This document shows, in pieces, positions 10,020 through 20,694 of a stretch of DNA of 64,000 nucleotides. The notes under the pieces are model-generated. The model was not told where the DNA came from. It was given only the letters and a program-made list of their open reading frames with translations, and did no database searches. Source of the stretch: Acanthosepion esculentum (lineage: Eukaryota; Mollusca; Cephalopoda; Sepiida; Sepiidae); NCBI GenBank assembly GCA_964036315.1, contig OZ038498.1, forward strand, positions 6,816,778 to 6,880,777, in the 5' to 3' direction. Positions within the stretch are counted from its first letter, which is position 1. Every line of letters starts with the position of its first letter. The translations under genes and the position numbers were made by a program.

Positions 10020-10372
10020 AAAAGACAACATTATTTAATTTACACTATTTACATCATTCGAACTGTTGTCATCTTTATTGGCATATTCACGACATTTCGA
10101 CAGTTGTACGCTTCGACCTTCAGGTGATATACGTTGGAATTTCGAACTGAACCCTTTATTTAGTCAACGGTGGTAGATTGTTCTAATTCCACGTGCTATG
10201 CCTTTTTTATATCTCAGTCATCTTTGTCATCCACTGACAGACTGTTTCGCAGCTCATCAGTGTGGCTAGACGTCCGGTTGCCTCTAGCTAGGATCGAAAC
10301 TCGACTGAATTTGCGTCAGTCGGAACTTCTCCCACTAAGCCGTCAGCGCACGGTACGGGATGAAGGTGAATT
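10020..10372 (-). mobile_element. tRNA-like SINE (family II), near full length
   Basis: On the minus strand the head (about 10372-10300) contains GCTGACGGCTTAGTGG and a B-box-like GAGTTTCGATCC. The middle carries a hammerhead-like core, and the tail contains GGCACG-type GCACGTGGAATTAGAAC, AAATAAAGGGTTCAGTTCG and CACCTGAAGGTCG before GATGTAAATAGTGTAAA. The tail alone recurs at 23805, 42170 and 47135; the head recurs at 5035. This is the only copy with both parts intact in order. Confidence 0.8.
10220..10270 (-). ncRNA. Hammerhead-like core, stem II lost
   Basis: The minus strand shows CTGATGA (complement of 10254-10260), GCTGC, GAAAC, then ACA/TGT closing a 3-nt loop, C as candidate cleavage-site base, and GTGG able to pair with the upstream CCAC. 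Relative to the 5121-5170 copy, eight bases between the GCTG repeats are missing, which removes stem II. Confidence 0.3.
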
Positions 10373-11182
10373 TTAGCGTGTTTATTTTTAGATTTAGATA
10401 AACACACAGTGACTGACAGTGACTCAATTCTGCCGAAGAGTCGTGCAATATTAGCTTAAATAGTCACTGTTTACAAATTCACACCTCAAACCAGAGAGCT
10501 CAACTGAAATTAATTTTTCAGGAACCAATATTATATATATGTATGTATGTGTGCGCGCGCGCGTGCGCATGTACGTTTACTTCGTTGATTCGAAACAGGA
10601 AATACAAGAATTGAAAAAGGAAAAAAATAATGGCTACCTACAATTCTATCATTTCAATCCAAAGCGAATTTACTGGGGAAAGGTGTTTGTGGTAGAAATC
10701 TAATTATTTGAAATATTATCATGGTATCGGGGTTTCCTCCCAATCATTGATTTTGATAGATGTAAAATGTAAATTTTCACATCACTGATAAGGAGCGAGA
10801 ATGAAAGAAGAGAACTTGCTGGAACTTAAGCTAGATGTCCCTGTCTAACACTTGAAGGAGTCTGAACAAAATCAACTTTTTTCTGAGCAAGGAATGTGCT
10901 TTCGAAGATGGCCTGGTTTTATAAATGCAATAGAATTGTTATCGGAAGTCTTTCTATGGGTGGTGGATTCTCCAAAATTTTCACCTTTACACTCATTTGC
11001 TTTGATGCATACAACAATCCTTATCTGCTCACTTCGCCTAACAAGTAAAAAACATCGAAAATTTCTGGAACAATCACAAGCTGAATAGTTCTTATGAGGA
11101 AACACAATATACTAAAGGAGAGCAGGACCATAAATAGTTAGGAAATATAATTTTATGAGGGAATAGAGGGTGGCGTGAATTT
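10373..11182. other. Unassigned DNA
   Basis: It contains a GTATGTATGTGTGCGCGCGC microsatellite near 10540-10568. No gene recognised; two antisense 77-78 codon frames (10852-11105) lack motifs. Confidence 0.5.
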
Positions 11183-11460
11183 ATATGAAAAAGAGAGAGA
11201 GAGAAAAAGAAAGAGAGAGAAAAAGAAAGAGAGAGAGAAAAAGAAAGAGAGAGAGAAAAAGAAAGAGAGAGAGAAAAAGAAAGAGAGAGAGAAAAAGAAA
11301 GAGAGAGAGAAAAAGAAAGAGAGAGAGAGAGAAAAAGAGAGAGAGAGAAAGAAAAAGAAAGAGAGAGAGAGAAAGAAAAAGAGAGAGAGAGAGAGAAAGA
11401 AAAAGAGAGAGAGAGAAAGAAAAAGAAAGAGAGAGAGAAAGAAAAAAGAAAAAAAGAAAA
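11183..11460 (+). repeat. GA/GAAAAA low-complexity array
   Basis: About 280 bp of GAGAGA alternating with AAAAAG, with local 18-bp periodicity. It yields artefactual Arg/Lys/Glu-rich frames on this strand and Ser/Leu/Phe frames on the other. Confidence 0.95.
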
Positions 11461-12285
11461 GAGACGTTGGCTATCGTCAAACGGTCAAAAGAAGAAAAAT
11501 AGAAAATAGAAAAAAAAAACAAAAAAAAAACAAAAAAAAAAAAACGACAAACACCCGTAGTAATTGTACGTAGAATTACCGGTACATTGTTTTTTGTTTT
11601 TTTTTTTCGAATGGAGAAAAAAAAAATCCTTAAGATACAAATGTTGAAAGAATACTACCGAATTTGCCCCCCCCCCCACGGAGTTTTCTTAATCCTGGGG
11701 TGGTGAGGAGTTCTTAACGGTCATTGATAATACGACAACCAGAAGTTATAGCAAAACTGACAAAACGACAAACCTTGGATCAGACAGAAATGTGAAGAAA
11801 AATGATTCTAAGGCTATTTCAATATTCTATGGCTATTTCAAGAAGCAAACGGAATTGTAAACAAAATGATATGCACTGGACTGAAGAGAGAAACTGAATT
11901 CCTATTGAAAACCTAAAATAACAATTTTATCTGGTCTCAAACCAGAAGCTCTTAAGAATAAAAAAAAAAACACAGCAGGATATTAAAAATAAAATGAAAT
12001 AAAGCCAGACTTCACGAACGAAAACAAAATAGTTTGGGATCTTTAAACTAAAATTTAATCACGATTTCGGCCAATGATTAGAATACCCAAAAGATCATTG
12101 GAAACAATAATTTGAAATCGGAGTAAGAAGTGAAACTATCCAGGCAAAAAATATCACCAAGGGTATTGGGAAGTCCTGCGGCAATGATGACATTTGGTCT
12201 TCAGACATCACACATTAACTCGTGTGAAAACTCAAACACTAAAAAAACAAACTAGCTTTGTTGCATTGCTTACGGCTACGTCATG
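11461..12285. other. A-rich, then unassigned DNA
   Basis: Poly-A blocks (11505-11545), a T run and a C9 run (11668-11676), then AT-rich sequence with no gene recognised. Confidence 0.5.
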
Positions 12286-12322
12286 TTGCGGGGCCGTCAA
12301 GCGGGTGCTATCAACCCCGCAA
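12286..12322 (+). other. GC-rich stem-loop upstream of minisatellites
   Basis: TTGCGGGG (12286-12293) pairs perfectly with CCCCGCAA (12315-12322) around a 21-nt loop. It stands out in AT-rich DNA about 240 bp before the 40-bp array. Role unknown. Confidence 0.6.
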
Positions 12323-12560
12323 ACAGTAAAATTAATACTGGAAAATACGATCGAAGCAAGGATAACAAAAGCGAGGGTTTTAAAATCAAAGCCAAATTTT
12401 ATTCAACAATTTGGCAAAAGTATGTAAGGTATTGTGTCGCTATGAAATCGGGGAGAGCCAACCGACAAATCGTCTTGTTTTAGGGCAGCGGACCAGACAG
12501 TGCTGAGGGAACCTGTTCGTCCTTAGGTTGACGGTCACCAGGGATGCAGCTTGGTAGTAA

Positions 12561-13240
12561 CCAGAAGGACTATCGCATAACCTATGTGGTCAGGTAGTCC
12601 TGAAAAGGACTATCGCATAACCTATGTGGTCAGGTAGTCCTGAAAAGGACTATCGCATAACCTATGTGGTCAGGTAGTCCTGAAAAGGACTATCGCATAA
12701 CCTATGTGGTCAGGTAGTCCTGAAAAGGACTATCGCATAACCTATGTGGTCAGGTAGTCCTGAAAAGGACTATCGCATAACCTATGTGGTCAGGTAGTCC
12801 TGAAAAGGACTATCGCATAACCTATGTGGTCAGGTAGTCCTGAAAAGGACTATCGCATAACCTATGTGGTCAGGTAGTCCTGAAAAGGACTATCGCATAA
12901 CCTATGTGGTCAGGTAGTCCTGAAAAGGACTATCGCATAACCTATGTGGTCAGGTAGTCCTGAAAAGGACTATCGCATAACCTATGTGGTCAGGTAGTCC
13001 TGAAAAGGACTATCGCATAACCTATGTGGTCAGGTAGTCCTGAAAAGGACTATCGCATAACCTATGTGGTCAGGTAGTCCTGAAAAGGACTATCGCATAA
13101 CCTATGTGGTCAGGTAGTCCTGAAAAGGACTATCGCATAACCTATGTGGTCAGGTAGTCCTGAAAAGGACTATCGCATAACCTATGTGGTCAGGTAGTCC
13201 TGAAAAGGACTATCGCATAACCTATGTGGTCAGGTAGTCC
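12561..13240 (+). repeat. 40-bp minisatellite, about 17 identical units
   Basis: Unit boundaries fall every 40 bases from 12601 to 13240 (16 full units), with a nearly full first unit at 12561-12600. By eye every full unit is identical. The unit contains TATCGCATAACCTATGTGG and CAGGTAGTCCTGAAAAGGAC. Forty is not a multiple of three, so it is not a protein repeat. It abuts a different array directly at 13241. Confidence 0.97.
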
Positions 13241-13250
13241 GAGTCCGAGT

Positions 13251-14116
13251 CTGGCTAGTGGCTGCTGGACTCGGTCTGGCTAGTGGCTGCTGGACTCGGT
13301 CTGGCTAGTGGCTGCTGGACTCGGTCTGGCTAGTGGCTGCTGGACTCGGTCTGGCTAGTGGCTGCTGGACTCGGTCTGGCTAGTGGCTGCTGGACTCGGT
13401 CTGGCTAGTGGCTGCTGGACTCGGTCTGGCTAGTGGCTGCTGGACTCGGTCTGGCTAGTGGCTGCTGGACTCGGTCTGGCTAGTGGCTGCTGGACTCGGT
13501 CTGGCTAGTGGCTGCTGGACTCGGTCTGGCTAGTGGCTGCTGGACTCGGTCTGGCTAGTGGCTGCTGGACTCGGTCTGGCTAGTGGCTGCTGGACTCGGT
13601 CTGGCTAGTGGCTGCTGGACTCGGTCTGGCTAGTGGCTGCTGGACTCGGTCTGGCTAGTGGCTGCTGGACTCGGTCTGGCTAGTGGCTGCTGGACTCGGT
13701 CTGGCTAGTGGCTGCTGGACTCGGTCTGGCTAGTGGCTGCTGGACTCGGTCTGGCTAGTGGCTGCTGGACTCGGTCTGGCTAGTGGCTGCTGGACTCGGT
13801 CTGGCTAGTGGCTGCTGGACTCGGTCTGGCTAGTGGCTGCTGGACTCGGTCTGGCTAGTGGCTGCTGGACTCGGTCTGGCTAGTGGCTGCTGGACTCGGT
13901 CTGGCTAGTGGCTGCTGGACTCGGTCTGGCTAGTGGCTGCTGGACTCGGTCTGGCTAGTGGCTGCTGGACTCGGTCTGGCTAGTGGCTGCTGGACTCGGT
14001 CTGGCTAGTGGCTGCTGGACTCGGTCTGGCTAGTGGCTGCTGGACTCGGTCTGGCTAGTGGCTGCTGGACTCGGTCTGGCTAGTGGCTGCTGGACTCGGT
14101 CTGGCTAGTGGCTGCT
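13251..14116 (+). repeat. 25-bp minisatellite, 34 identical units plus partial
   Basis: The unit comprises CTGGCTAGTGGCTGCTGG followed by ACTCGGT. Thirty-four units occupy 13251-14100 exactly and a partial copy ends at 14116. A short degenerate zone of related GCTGCTG and CTGATGGCTG sequence follows to about 14187. The array is much more GC-rich than its surroundings. No reading frame persists because 25 is not divisible by three. Confidence 0.97.
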
Positions 14117-14540
14117 GCTGCTTGACCTGGGCTGATGGCTGGTGCCGCTGCTGGACTCGGTCTGGCTGATGGCTGCTGCTGCTTGAGGTCAGCGGTGAGG
14201 GGAGCGTAGCGCTCTTAAACCCGGATCCAAGAATAATTTGATGGAAGAAATTTGGCCGTATTTATGTCGGCCGGGGTCAGCATCGTAGCTTGGCTAACAA
14301 TGTCTTTTAGTTATTGACTAAAAATGACCTTCTACTTTTGAATGTGCACATGGGTTTCATTTAGGCCCCATGTGTATATGAATTAGTTTCTGGTCATTAT
14401 TTTTAGTTGTGGATGTTATGTTTTGTTTTGTTTTTGTATTTTTGTGTTTTGATGTCTGAAAACGCTGAGTCACTGGAACTTAATGGCGTTTGTTCCGTTT
14501 TCCGTGGTGACGCTTTCAGACGTTTGAGTAGCCGGCAGTA
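14117..14540. other. Degenerate array edge and unassigned DNA
   Basis: Residual GCTGCTG-type units to about 14187, then GTGAGGGGAGCGTAGCGCTC and AT-rich sequence. No gene recognised. Confidence 0.5.
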
Positions 14541-14830
14541 ACTTCCGGCCGGGTGCGATAGTCACGTTGAAACACCGCTCGATCACCAAAGTTAAGCAAC
14601 GTTGAGCCTGGTCAGTACCTTTAATGGGTGACCGCTTGGGAATATCAGGTGCTGTAAACTTGGATGTTAGGCTGGTGTAATTGTTAATCAGAGAGGAGAG
14701 TTCCAATTCCAGTTGGGTTCGTTAGTCACTTACGCGCAAATACTTTTGGGAAAGAGTTGAATCCACCTCTTCTCCCCAAAGCTATGGGTTAATTAGTAAG
14801 ACTTGTATCACTAAACCACTATTATCTTAA
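14541..14830 (+). mobile_element. Composite 5S rRNA-tRNA SINE, copy 1
   Basis: About 14555-14660 closely follows 5S rRNA: CACGTTGAAACACCG, GATCACCAAAGTTAAGCAAC (A box), GGTCAGTACC, and TGGGTGACCGCTTGGGAATA (C box). It is followed by a tRNA-like part with GGCTGGTGTAATTGTTAATC and GTTGGGTTCGTTAGTCACTT, then a tail with TTAATTAGTAAGACTTGTAT. Copy 2 on the minus strand at 18456-18718 has the same order and the same 5S/tRNA junction, so this is a mobile dimer and not a 5S pseudogene beside a SINE. The known parallel is 5S-headed SINE3-type elements. Confidence 0.85.
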
Positions 14831-15039
14831 AAAATTAATCGCAAAATATTTTCTGGTTTAAATTACAAATATATCAAAGGGTTGATAGACCGTAGAAAAC
14901 GGATCGATCTGTTGCGCTGAAACATAATATTTAAGCGAATTATGAAGGTCTGAAGAGACTTGCTACTCTATAGTTCTCGGCGATGTTTATCGGATAACTC
15001 TGGATAATATAAAGAATAATTTCTATTTCTCAGTTGGTT

Positions 15040-15465
15040 GATAGATTAGCGTTTTATCAACACCTCGATGGGTTATTTAATGTCGGAATGCAAATATTTT
15101 GTGTGTTATTTTATACTTCCGGAGCAAAGGTATGTTTAGATATTTTGTGGATCATAAAATGTATTGTTGGTAATTTTACTATAAAAGTGTATTTTTATAC
15201 TTCTTTTTTAGTGTTGCATTGATGTCATTTTGTTATAAAATTGTATTTTTGGTCCTTTTATTATAAAATATACTGTTGATTGTTGTTTGGGGGGTTCACT
15301 ATTGCTCATAGCTGGGATCCTAACAGGTGCTACCACCCCGGCTCAGGGTGGACCTGGTAACAGCAATTAAGTGATGGTTCCACGCTCTTCAAAACCTCCA
15401 ATCTCTTGATCAGAGGCCTTGCTGCTGGATTTAGTCTATCGTCATACCCAGGATGATATTTCTCC
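15040..15465 (+). repeat. Dispersed 400-bp repeat (family VI), copy 2
   Basis: It starts TATCAACACCTCGATGGGTT and ends GCTGCTGGATTTAGTCTATCG. The conserved second half (CATAGCTGGGATCCTAACAG, GGTTCCACGCTC) matches copies 1 and 3. The subrepeat half differs in length and sequence from the other copies. Confidence 0.8.
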
Positions 15466-16116
15466 GTAAACTATTTAAAAGGAGCGAATATATATCACTT
15501 ATTAGTGTTTATTTCTTTATATTTGAGTTGCTTTTTCATAGATTAATTTACAAAATCTTTTTAAGGATTTTTTGCGAATAGTACTCATTAAGAAAATCTT
15601 GTATTTCAGATTTTTCTACCCCAGAGAGTACGCGTCCGTCGTACGCCAGCGTCATTTCGAAGACAGCTAGGTAAACGCCTTAAGGCAATTAAAGCACTGA
15701 AGCCGACGAAGTCACGTACATCGGTAGGTTTATTAAGAACCAAAAGGTTAAACTAAAAACGAAAAATAAATACACATATAAATAAGACTAGTTAGTTTGA
15801 AAATGGAAACAAACAAGTTACAAATATAACGAAAAATATGACAAAAGCAGCCATAAAAACCAGGCAACACGAAACTATTTGCTAATAAATAGGTAAAAGG
15901 TAGCGAATAATTTGTTTACACGAAGATGTATAAAGTTTGCTATAAGAATACATTTCAATGTTGCAGTGATCTCGCGGAAAAGGAAAATGGTTACATTTTG
16001 CAACAGAAACAGTCTATGTAGACACTCATTGTGTAAACCCCTCCGCTCCCTCGAGGGGCATACACATTCGGATACTTACCGGTTACAGCGATTCGTTCCT
16101 GCGCTGGTAGTATCAC
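15466..16116. other. Unassigned DNA
   Basis: AT-rich with no gene recognised; GC rises toward the decamer array that follows. Confidence 0.5.
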
Positions 16117-16249
16117 AGCTATGACTAGCTTGGAACGGCTCTGACCAGCTTGGACAAGCTAAGACCAGCTAAGACTAACTTGGACCGGCTTGGACCAGCT
16201 AAGACTAGCTTGGACCAGCTTGAAAAAGCTATGACCAGCTAAGACCAGC
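16117..16249 (+). repeat. 10-bp minisatellite, about 13 variant units
   Basis: Decamers of the form AGCTTGGACC and AGCTAAGACC follow head to tail with substitutions but an almost strict 10-bp period. A GC-rich block (GGCCCGTGTGAAGACACCCG) follows immediately. Confidence 0.9.
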
Positions 16250-17247
16250 GGCCCGTGTGAAGACACCCGGGTCCCCACATTAAAAAAAAACGACCTTGTG
16301 TCATAACCTAACTCCGTGGGGGCGGGGTGGTGTCAAGTAAATAACGTTTATGTAAACACGTGTTGAAAGGATTCAACACAGCGAGATACAAACATAAAAT
16401 AAATGTATTACTACTGTAAACAAATGTTCAAATAATACAATGGAAATTAAATAGACAAATGTAGAGACAAAGTTATCAAAAGCTACAATGGTTAACTTTG
16501 GGTGTAAAATCAGGAGAATTGCTTGGTGTGAGGCTTATGTGTCGGGTTCCTCGTGCTAAGGGCTAACCGAAAGTGGTCAAAACGGTGATCAATCTAAAAC
16601 AGTATCTAACATAAAAAAAAGACAAATAAAGGGAAAATAAACAACATTGTTTCTGTACTACGGTAGTACAACACAGACGAAGAGGATTTCTTGGAAAAAT
16701 CGAGGAACGAGAAACTTGAGTGAAAATAAATTACTCCAGAAATTCTAACATTTGCAAGAAAACTGGAAAAAAAAGGACTGAGGGGACTTGTTGCCACTTG
16801 ATCTTCTCTGACCATCTTCAGATACCCCTGTTGCGAGGATGCGTAAGAATAGAGACGATGGGGGCAATTAAGCGAGACAAACATTGTAATCGGTACAAAC
16901 GAAGACATATTTGTTGTCCGTGACTAAAATAATGACAAGAAAATTATTAATAACAAATAGACAGTGATTAAGAAATAGATATAAAAAGTGAATGACCGAG
17001 AAGAAAAAAAAATTTTTTTTAAAAATATACAAGCAAAGAAATCGTCAACGCTGTAATGATTGGTGAAGAAATAGTTTTGTTGCTATAGTGAACTGAGAGG
17101 TGAGACATGTTGAAATGACATCGATAAAAAATGATCGTAACCTACTGTTACGGAAGCAATTTACTTATTGACTGTGGCAGAAACCTCCATGTTTCACAGT
17201 TGAGATAGAAGACTAATGGATGAAATTCCCGCTATCTGAAGTCAGTA
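16250..17247. other. Unassigned DNA
   Basis: It includes GTGGGGGCGGGGTGGTGTC near 16316-16335, then AT-rich sequence. Open frames at 16606-16923 overlap on both strands and lack motifs. Confidence 0.5.
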
Positions 17248-18157
17248 CAGTAGAATCTCTGACAACCAGACTAAGAAGGCCTTCCGGATATTAGGAATTG
17301 GTTTTACCAAGTCCGAATATGAAGGGCTATATTTAGATTAAAATAAAAAGAACTGAAATCAGGTTTAACATTTATTTTCAATGTTTTATAGTAAACAAAA
17401 AAAAAAAAAAATTGAAAAAAAGCTAATGATGAGAGAAATATAACGGAATTGATTTTAAGGAGAAACAAATAATGTAATGTTCATGAAAATTCATTAAATT
17501 AAGTATGCCACGTATGCAAAACAAAAAAAAAAATTAAAAAAATTTAACGAGAATTTTTTTTAATCCTTGTTACATGATGATTCTTTCTCTAATATCATTC
17601 TCAATTTTTCCCGCATTTCGTTTTGCTTTGTTCTTTAAATTTTTTTAAACGAAAGACAATTTTAACTGCGTGCGTTATTGCAATAGTCGTAGCTGAATGC
17701 AGATTTTCTTTCCATAAAACTAACGACCTTTTCAATAGCTTTTTCAATTTCAGTCAAGGTTTCATCACAATCAGGTTTATTTCCTTGTTTATTGTGACAG
17801 TGTGAACGCTGGGGGATAGTTTCTTTGCAAGATTTTGTATCATAGAATGTTGACTTTCCTATATTGAACTCAGCCATTATTTACAATGAACTTTCATCAG
17901 CGTCTAGTCTGTTTAAAATTTCCACTTTTAGCGATAACTCAAAAGTTGTTCTTTTCCTCTTATTCCCATCATGTTTTGCACCAATACAAGGCATTAGGGT
18001 GAAATAAATATAAGCAATTATCCAAAGTAAAATTCCTGAAAAACAAATTTCAAATCAGTCACATATCACCCAAATTGTTCAAATATACACATCACAATCA
18101 TGTCCGGATATGCGGGATTTCGGATATGAGGCACTCCGGATATGAGGGATTCTACTG
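17248..18157. mobile_element. Pogo/Tigger-like DNA transposon remnant
   Basis: The left end CAGTAGAATCTCT (17248) and right end AGGGATTCTACTG (to 18157) are inverted copies, and TA dinucleotides flank both sides (17246-17247, 18158-18159). CAGT-type ends with TA target are typical of pogo-like elements. The subterminal region repeats CCGGATATGAGGGAT-like words. It carries the N-terminal part of a transposase on the minus strand; at 910 bp it is far shorter than an autonomous element. Confidence 0.8.
17665..17990 (-). pseudogene. Pogo-like transposase N-terminal DNA-binding fragment
   Basis: The minus frame reads NKRKRTTFELSLKVEILNRL, a stop after DADESSL, then MAEFNIGKSTFYDTKS. This is the CENP-B-N/pogo helix-turn-helix pattern (K-R-K-x-x-x-L-x-L-K-x-E-I-L, then F-N-I-G-K-S-T). 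A continuation, TEIEKAIEKVVSFMERK, may be the linker. No DDE catalytic domain is present within the element. Confidence 0.75.
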
Positions 18158-18339
18158 TATTTTTCTTTTTATATACAATTTCTTCAAAGCCCGAGTGACA
18201 CTAAAAGCCAGGGAATGCAATTTAAAAAAAAGAGGCGGGGGGTAAGAAATGAAGATAAGGATAGAAACGATGATGATTGATCCTCGACTTAAAGAGTTCA
18301 AGATCGAAGTGTTCAGGGTTTGGATTTATTTCATTTTAC

Positions 18340-18385
18340 GGCATATCAACACCTCAATGGGTTATCTAATGCAGTCAAGAATAGT
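18340..18385 (+). repeat. Dispersed repeat (family VI), start fragment
   Basis: ACGGCATATCAACACCTCAA followed by TGGGTTATCTAATGC matches the first about 45 bp of the family VI repeat only. Another start fragment is at 42305-42330. Confidence 0.6.
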
Positions 18386-18455
18386 TTCGTATGAATAGAA
18401 TATGTATTCTTTGTTTGAAATCAGTTTATAGGAGATCAGATTTCATTGACGTATT

Positions 18456-18718
18456 TTTATGAAGAGAGTTTGTAGAATGGTTTAGTGATACAAATCTTAC
18501 TAATTAACCTATGTGGATCCATACCTTTGTAAGTGAATATAACGAACCCGACCTTGAATTGGAACTCGGTTCACCGATTAACCATTACACCAACCGCACA
18601 GCACCCAGTATTCCTAAGCAGTCACCCAACCCATCTAGTTAGTGACCAGGCTCGACGCTGCTTAGGTGATCGAACGTGAACCGATGTTTCAACGTGATAC
18701 GGCCGTAAGCCGAAGTGT
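18456..18718 (-). mobile_element. Composite 5S rRNA-tRNA SINE, copy 2
   Basis: Minus strand, 18718 downward: TCACGTTGAAACATCGG, CGATCACCTAAGCAGCGTC, GGGTGACTGCTTAGGAATAC, then GGTTGGTGTAATGGTTAATC and GGTCGGGTTCGTTATATTC, ending in TTAATTAGTAAGATTTGTAT. Order and junction match copy 1. It is inserted into or abuts a jockey-like LINE tail at 18719. Confidence 0.85.
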
Positions 18719-18990
18719 TCAGGGAAGCATCAGCACGGGAGCACAAAGAGGCAGTTCTTGGTGGTGGTGTTGGTGGTGGGGGAATATGTCTGCGCTGAAC
18801 TTTCTCCTTACATTTGGAATACGGAAGAAATGAGGATGATTCGACTCTGTGGAAGTGACATGATTTGTCATAGCAGTAAAGATCTGAACTGGCGGAACGA
18901 AAGACAAGCACCTGAACATTTGCCAAGAAAATAAAGCTGTATAGCAACAGAGTTGGAAATACGTACTTGTGCAAATTAATTGAAACAACC
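18719..18990 (-). pseudogene. Jockey-like (BS-type) LINE C-terminal fragment
   Basis: Minus frames show TNHVTSTESNHPHFFRIPNV and RRKFSADIFP, then in another frame PRTASLCSRAD. The same block appears in better form at 62705-63100 (RVNHPHSLRIPLVRR, then FFPRTAALWNRLP). It is cut off by the composite SINE. Confidence 0.6.
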
Positions 18991-19149
18991 GCTTTAGTTT
19001 CCTTTCTTTCACAATACGGTCAGTTTTAGAGCCACTGGAGTGACAGGGCGTAATAGATTTCTATTTTTGCCTCAGATTAGGTCATTTGCAGTGGTGTGCA
19101 GTCATATGTATCTATTTTCGGGGTGTGTGATGAAATTTGTTTGGCCTTG

Positions 19150-19470
19150 AAAAATATTGCGTCATCCGTGATTGCATCAGATTTTTATCATGGCGAAACA
19201 CTATTGTCCTGACTGTCGATTAGTTGTCTGAGATCGACATTACTCCAAGAAAGCATAAGAAAATTTGTAACGCTGTACGAACACACTGGCAAGCATTACA
19301 AGTGAGCAAATCAAAATACTAGACTGACCCGGAAACTCCCGATTTAAATCCAATCGAGAATCTGTGATGAATCTGCAAGGAACGACTTCGTGGAATGGAC
19401 ATACGAAGTACTAACATGTGCACTGAATCATGTTCCATTGGAAAAATACGAAAAAAAGTAAATAACGGAA
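19150..19470 (+). pseudogene. Tc1-like transposase C-terminal remnant
   Basis: The plus frame contains PGNSPDLNPIENL before a stop, then ICKERLRGMDI. The S-P-D-L-N-P-I-E-N motif precedes the last catalytic acidic residue region in Tc1 transposases. Upstream sequence is too decayed to place other catalytic residues. No terminal repeats found. Confidence 0.75.
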
Positions 19471-19544
19471 TTATTCATTTTGTTTCAATTAATTTGCACA
19501 AGGGTGTACTTTATCAATCCCAAGACCACGCAAACAGGCACATC

Positions 19545-19680
19545 GGCGCGGTGTAACGGTTAGCAAGCTAGGGTTACTAGATCAAGTACAACTGAATATG
19601 GAGTTCCCTCGTCACTGAGCACTCCATACTTTTGGCCTTGTGACAGATCTAACTACGATTCGAAGATCACAATACATCGA
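19545..19680 (+). mobile_element. tRNA-like SINE (family III), copy 1
   Basis: GGCGCGGTGTAACGGTTAGC (A-box region) and ACTTTTGGCCTTGTGACA match the 55440 copy. The B-box region is degraded (GGAGTTCCCTC). Confidence 0.6.
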
Positions 19681-19879
19681 CATTAATATTTATTGTACGA
19701 TTCAGTGTATTTACCAGGAAAACAGGAGAGAAAACAAAACGACCTCTTTTCATTTAAATATCGCGTCTGTTAAGGACGTGGGCGATCAGGGTTTGCATCG
19801 TTTACTCTTACACGTCTTTTAATTTCCCCTCTTCTTCCCTGTCGTGCCAGCCATATACATCATCCCGTACATAATGTCA

Positions 19880-20010
19880 TGTTTAACAAGCTTGTCTCGA
19901 GAGATCAATTACGACTGAGTAATGAATTGGATCCTTACTGGGTGCCCCCATACTTTCGGCCTTATGCCACATCCAAGCTACGCTTAGAAAAAAAAAAATC
20001 ACCATAATCT
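19880..20010 (+). mobile_element. tRNA-like SINE (family III), copy 2
   Basis: It contains ACAAGCTTGTCTCGAGAGAT, ACGACTGAGTAATGAATTGG, ATCCTTACTGGGTGCC and ACTTTCGGCCTTATGCCAC, matching 55440-55575. The A-box end is truncated. Confidence 0.65.
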
Positions 20011-20694
20011 CGTACATAGGTTATTCGTGTTTCCCTTTTGCTTAAAATAGGTCTTGAGGGTCAAATTAAGTAAGTCTTCTTTCTCTCACAGGTCTCGGGT
20101 GAAGCTTGTCTGGTTGATAATCATTATGATCTTATAAAGAGATTTTAAGAGGCGTCAGAAAATTGTTTAAATTGCCAAATATGTTATATTAAACTGGGTG
20201 ATCTTGATAAGCTTAGAGGATCGGACATATGACCACAACAACTACTTAATCTGACATCATGATTAGAGACCACAAAGAATGTGTCTCCTTATTGATATAG
20301 CAGTCTCTGCAGACTGCAATGTATCTTTGAAGATATTAAAAAGATAATAATAATACAAGGACCTTGAGGATATTAAAAATTATAGTTGTAGTTGGATCCC
20401 TCGGGTTGATTGGAAAAGATTTCAATAGACTCATTGAAGGAATCTTTGGTAGACCATGCCTTAAAGAAATTTTTAAAAAATTCTACTCACAAGTACAGCC
20501 CACACCTTACAAAGGGCTTTATCCATGTAAAATATGTTTGATTTTTTTTTTTCAAAACTTAAATGTCATGATGCCATTTCTGGCCTTAGGTCTCTGGTCG
20601 GGACCCGGAAAGAAATGAGTATACACCAAAAATCAAAGGAAAAAAGAATAATAAAAACTTTTCCGTGTATTAGGCATATATGAGTAAAGATTGT
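20011..20694. other. Unassigned DNA with one repeated segment
   Basis: Bases about 20150-20230 (CAGAAAATTGTTTAAATTGC, GATCTTGATAAGCTTAGAGG) resemble 22190-22260. Since a jockey-like tail follows each occurrence, both probably belong to one repeat. An 84-codon frame at 20364-20618 has no recognised motif. Confidence 0.45.

Noticed and set aside
11175..11573. Arg/Lys/Glu-rich frame of 132 codons
   Set aside because: It is a reading of a GAGAGAAAAA low-complexity array, with equivalent frames on the other strand.
12561..14116. CRISPR-like arrays
   Set aside because: Units are contiguous and identical with no unique spacers, and the surrounding DNA is clearly eukaryotic repeat DNA. These are minisatellites.
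14555..14660. Functional 5S rRNA gene
   Set aside because: Several changes from 5S consensus, no T-run terminator at the 3' end, and the sequence is fused to a SINE in two places.
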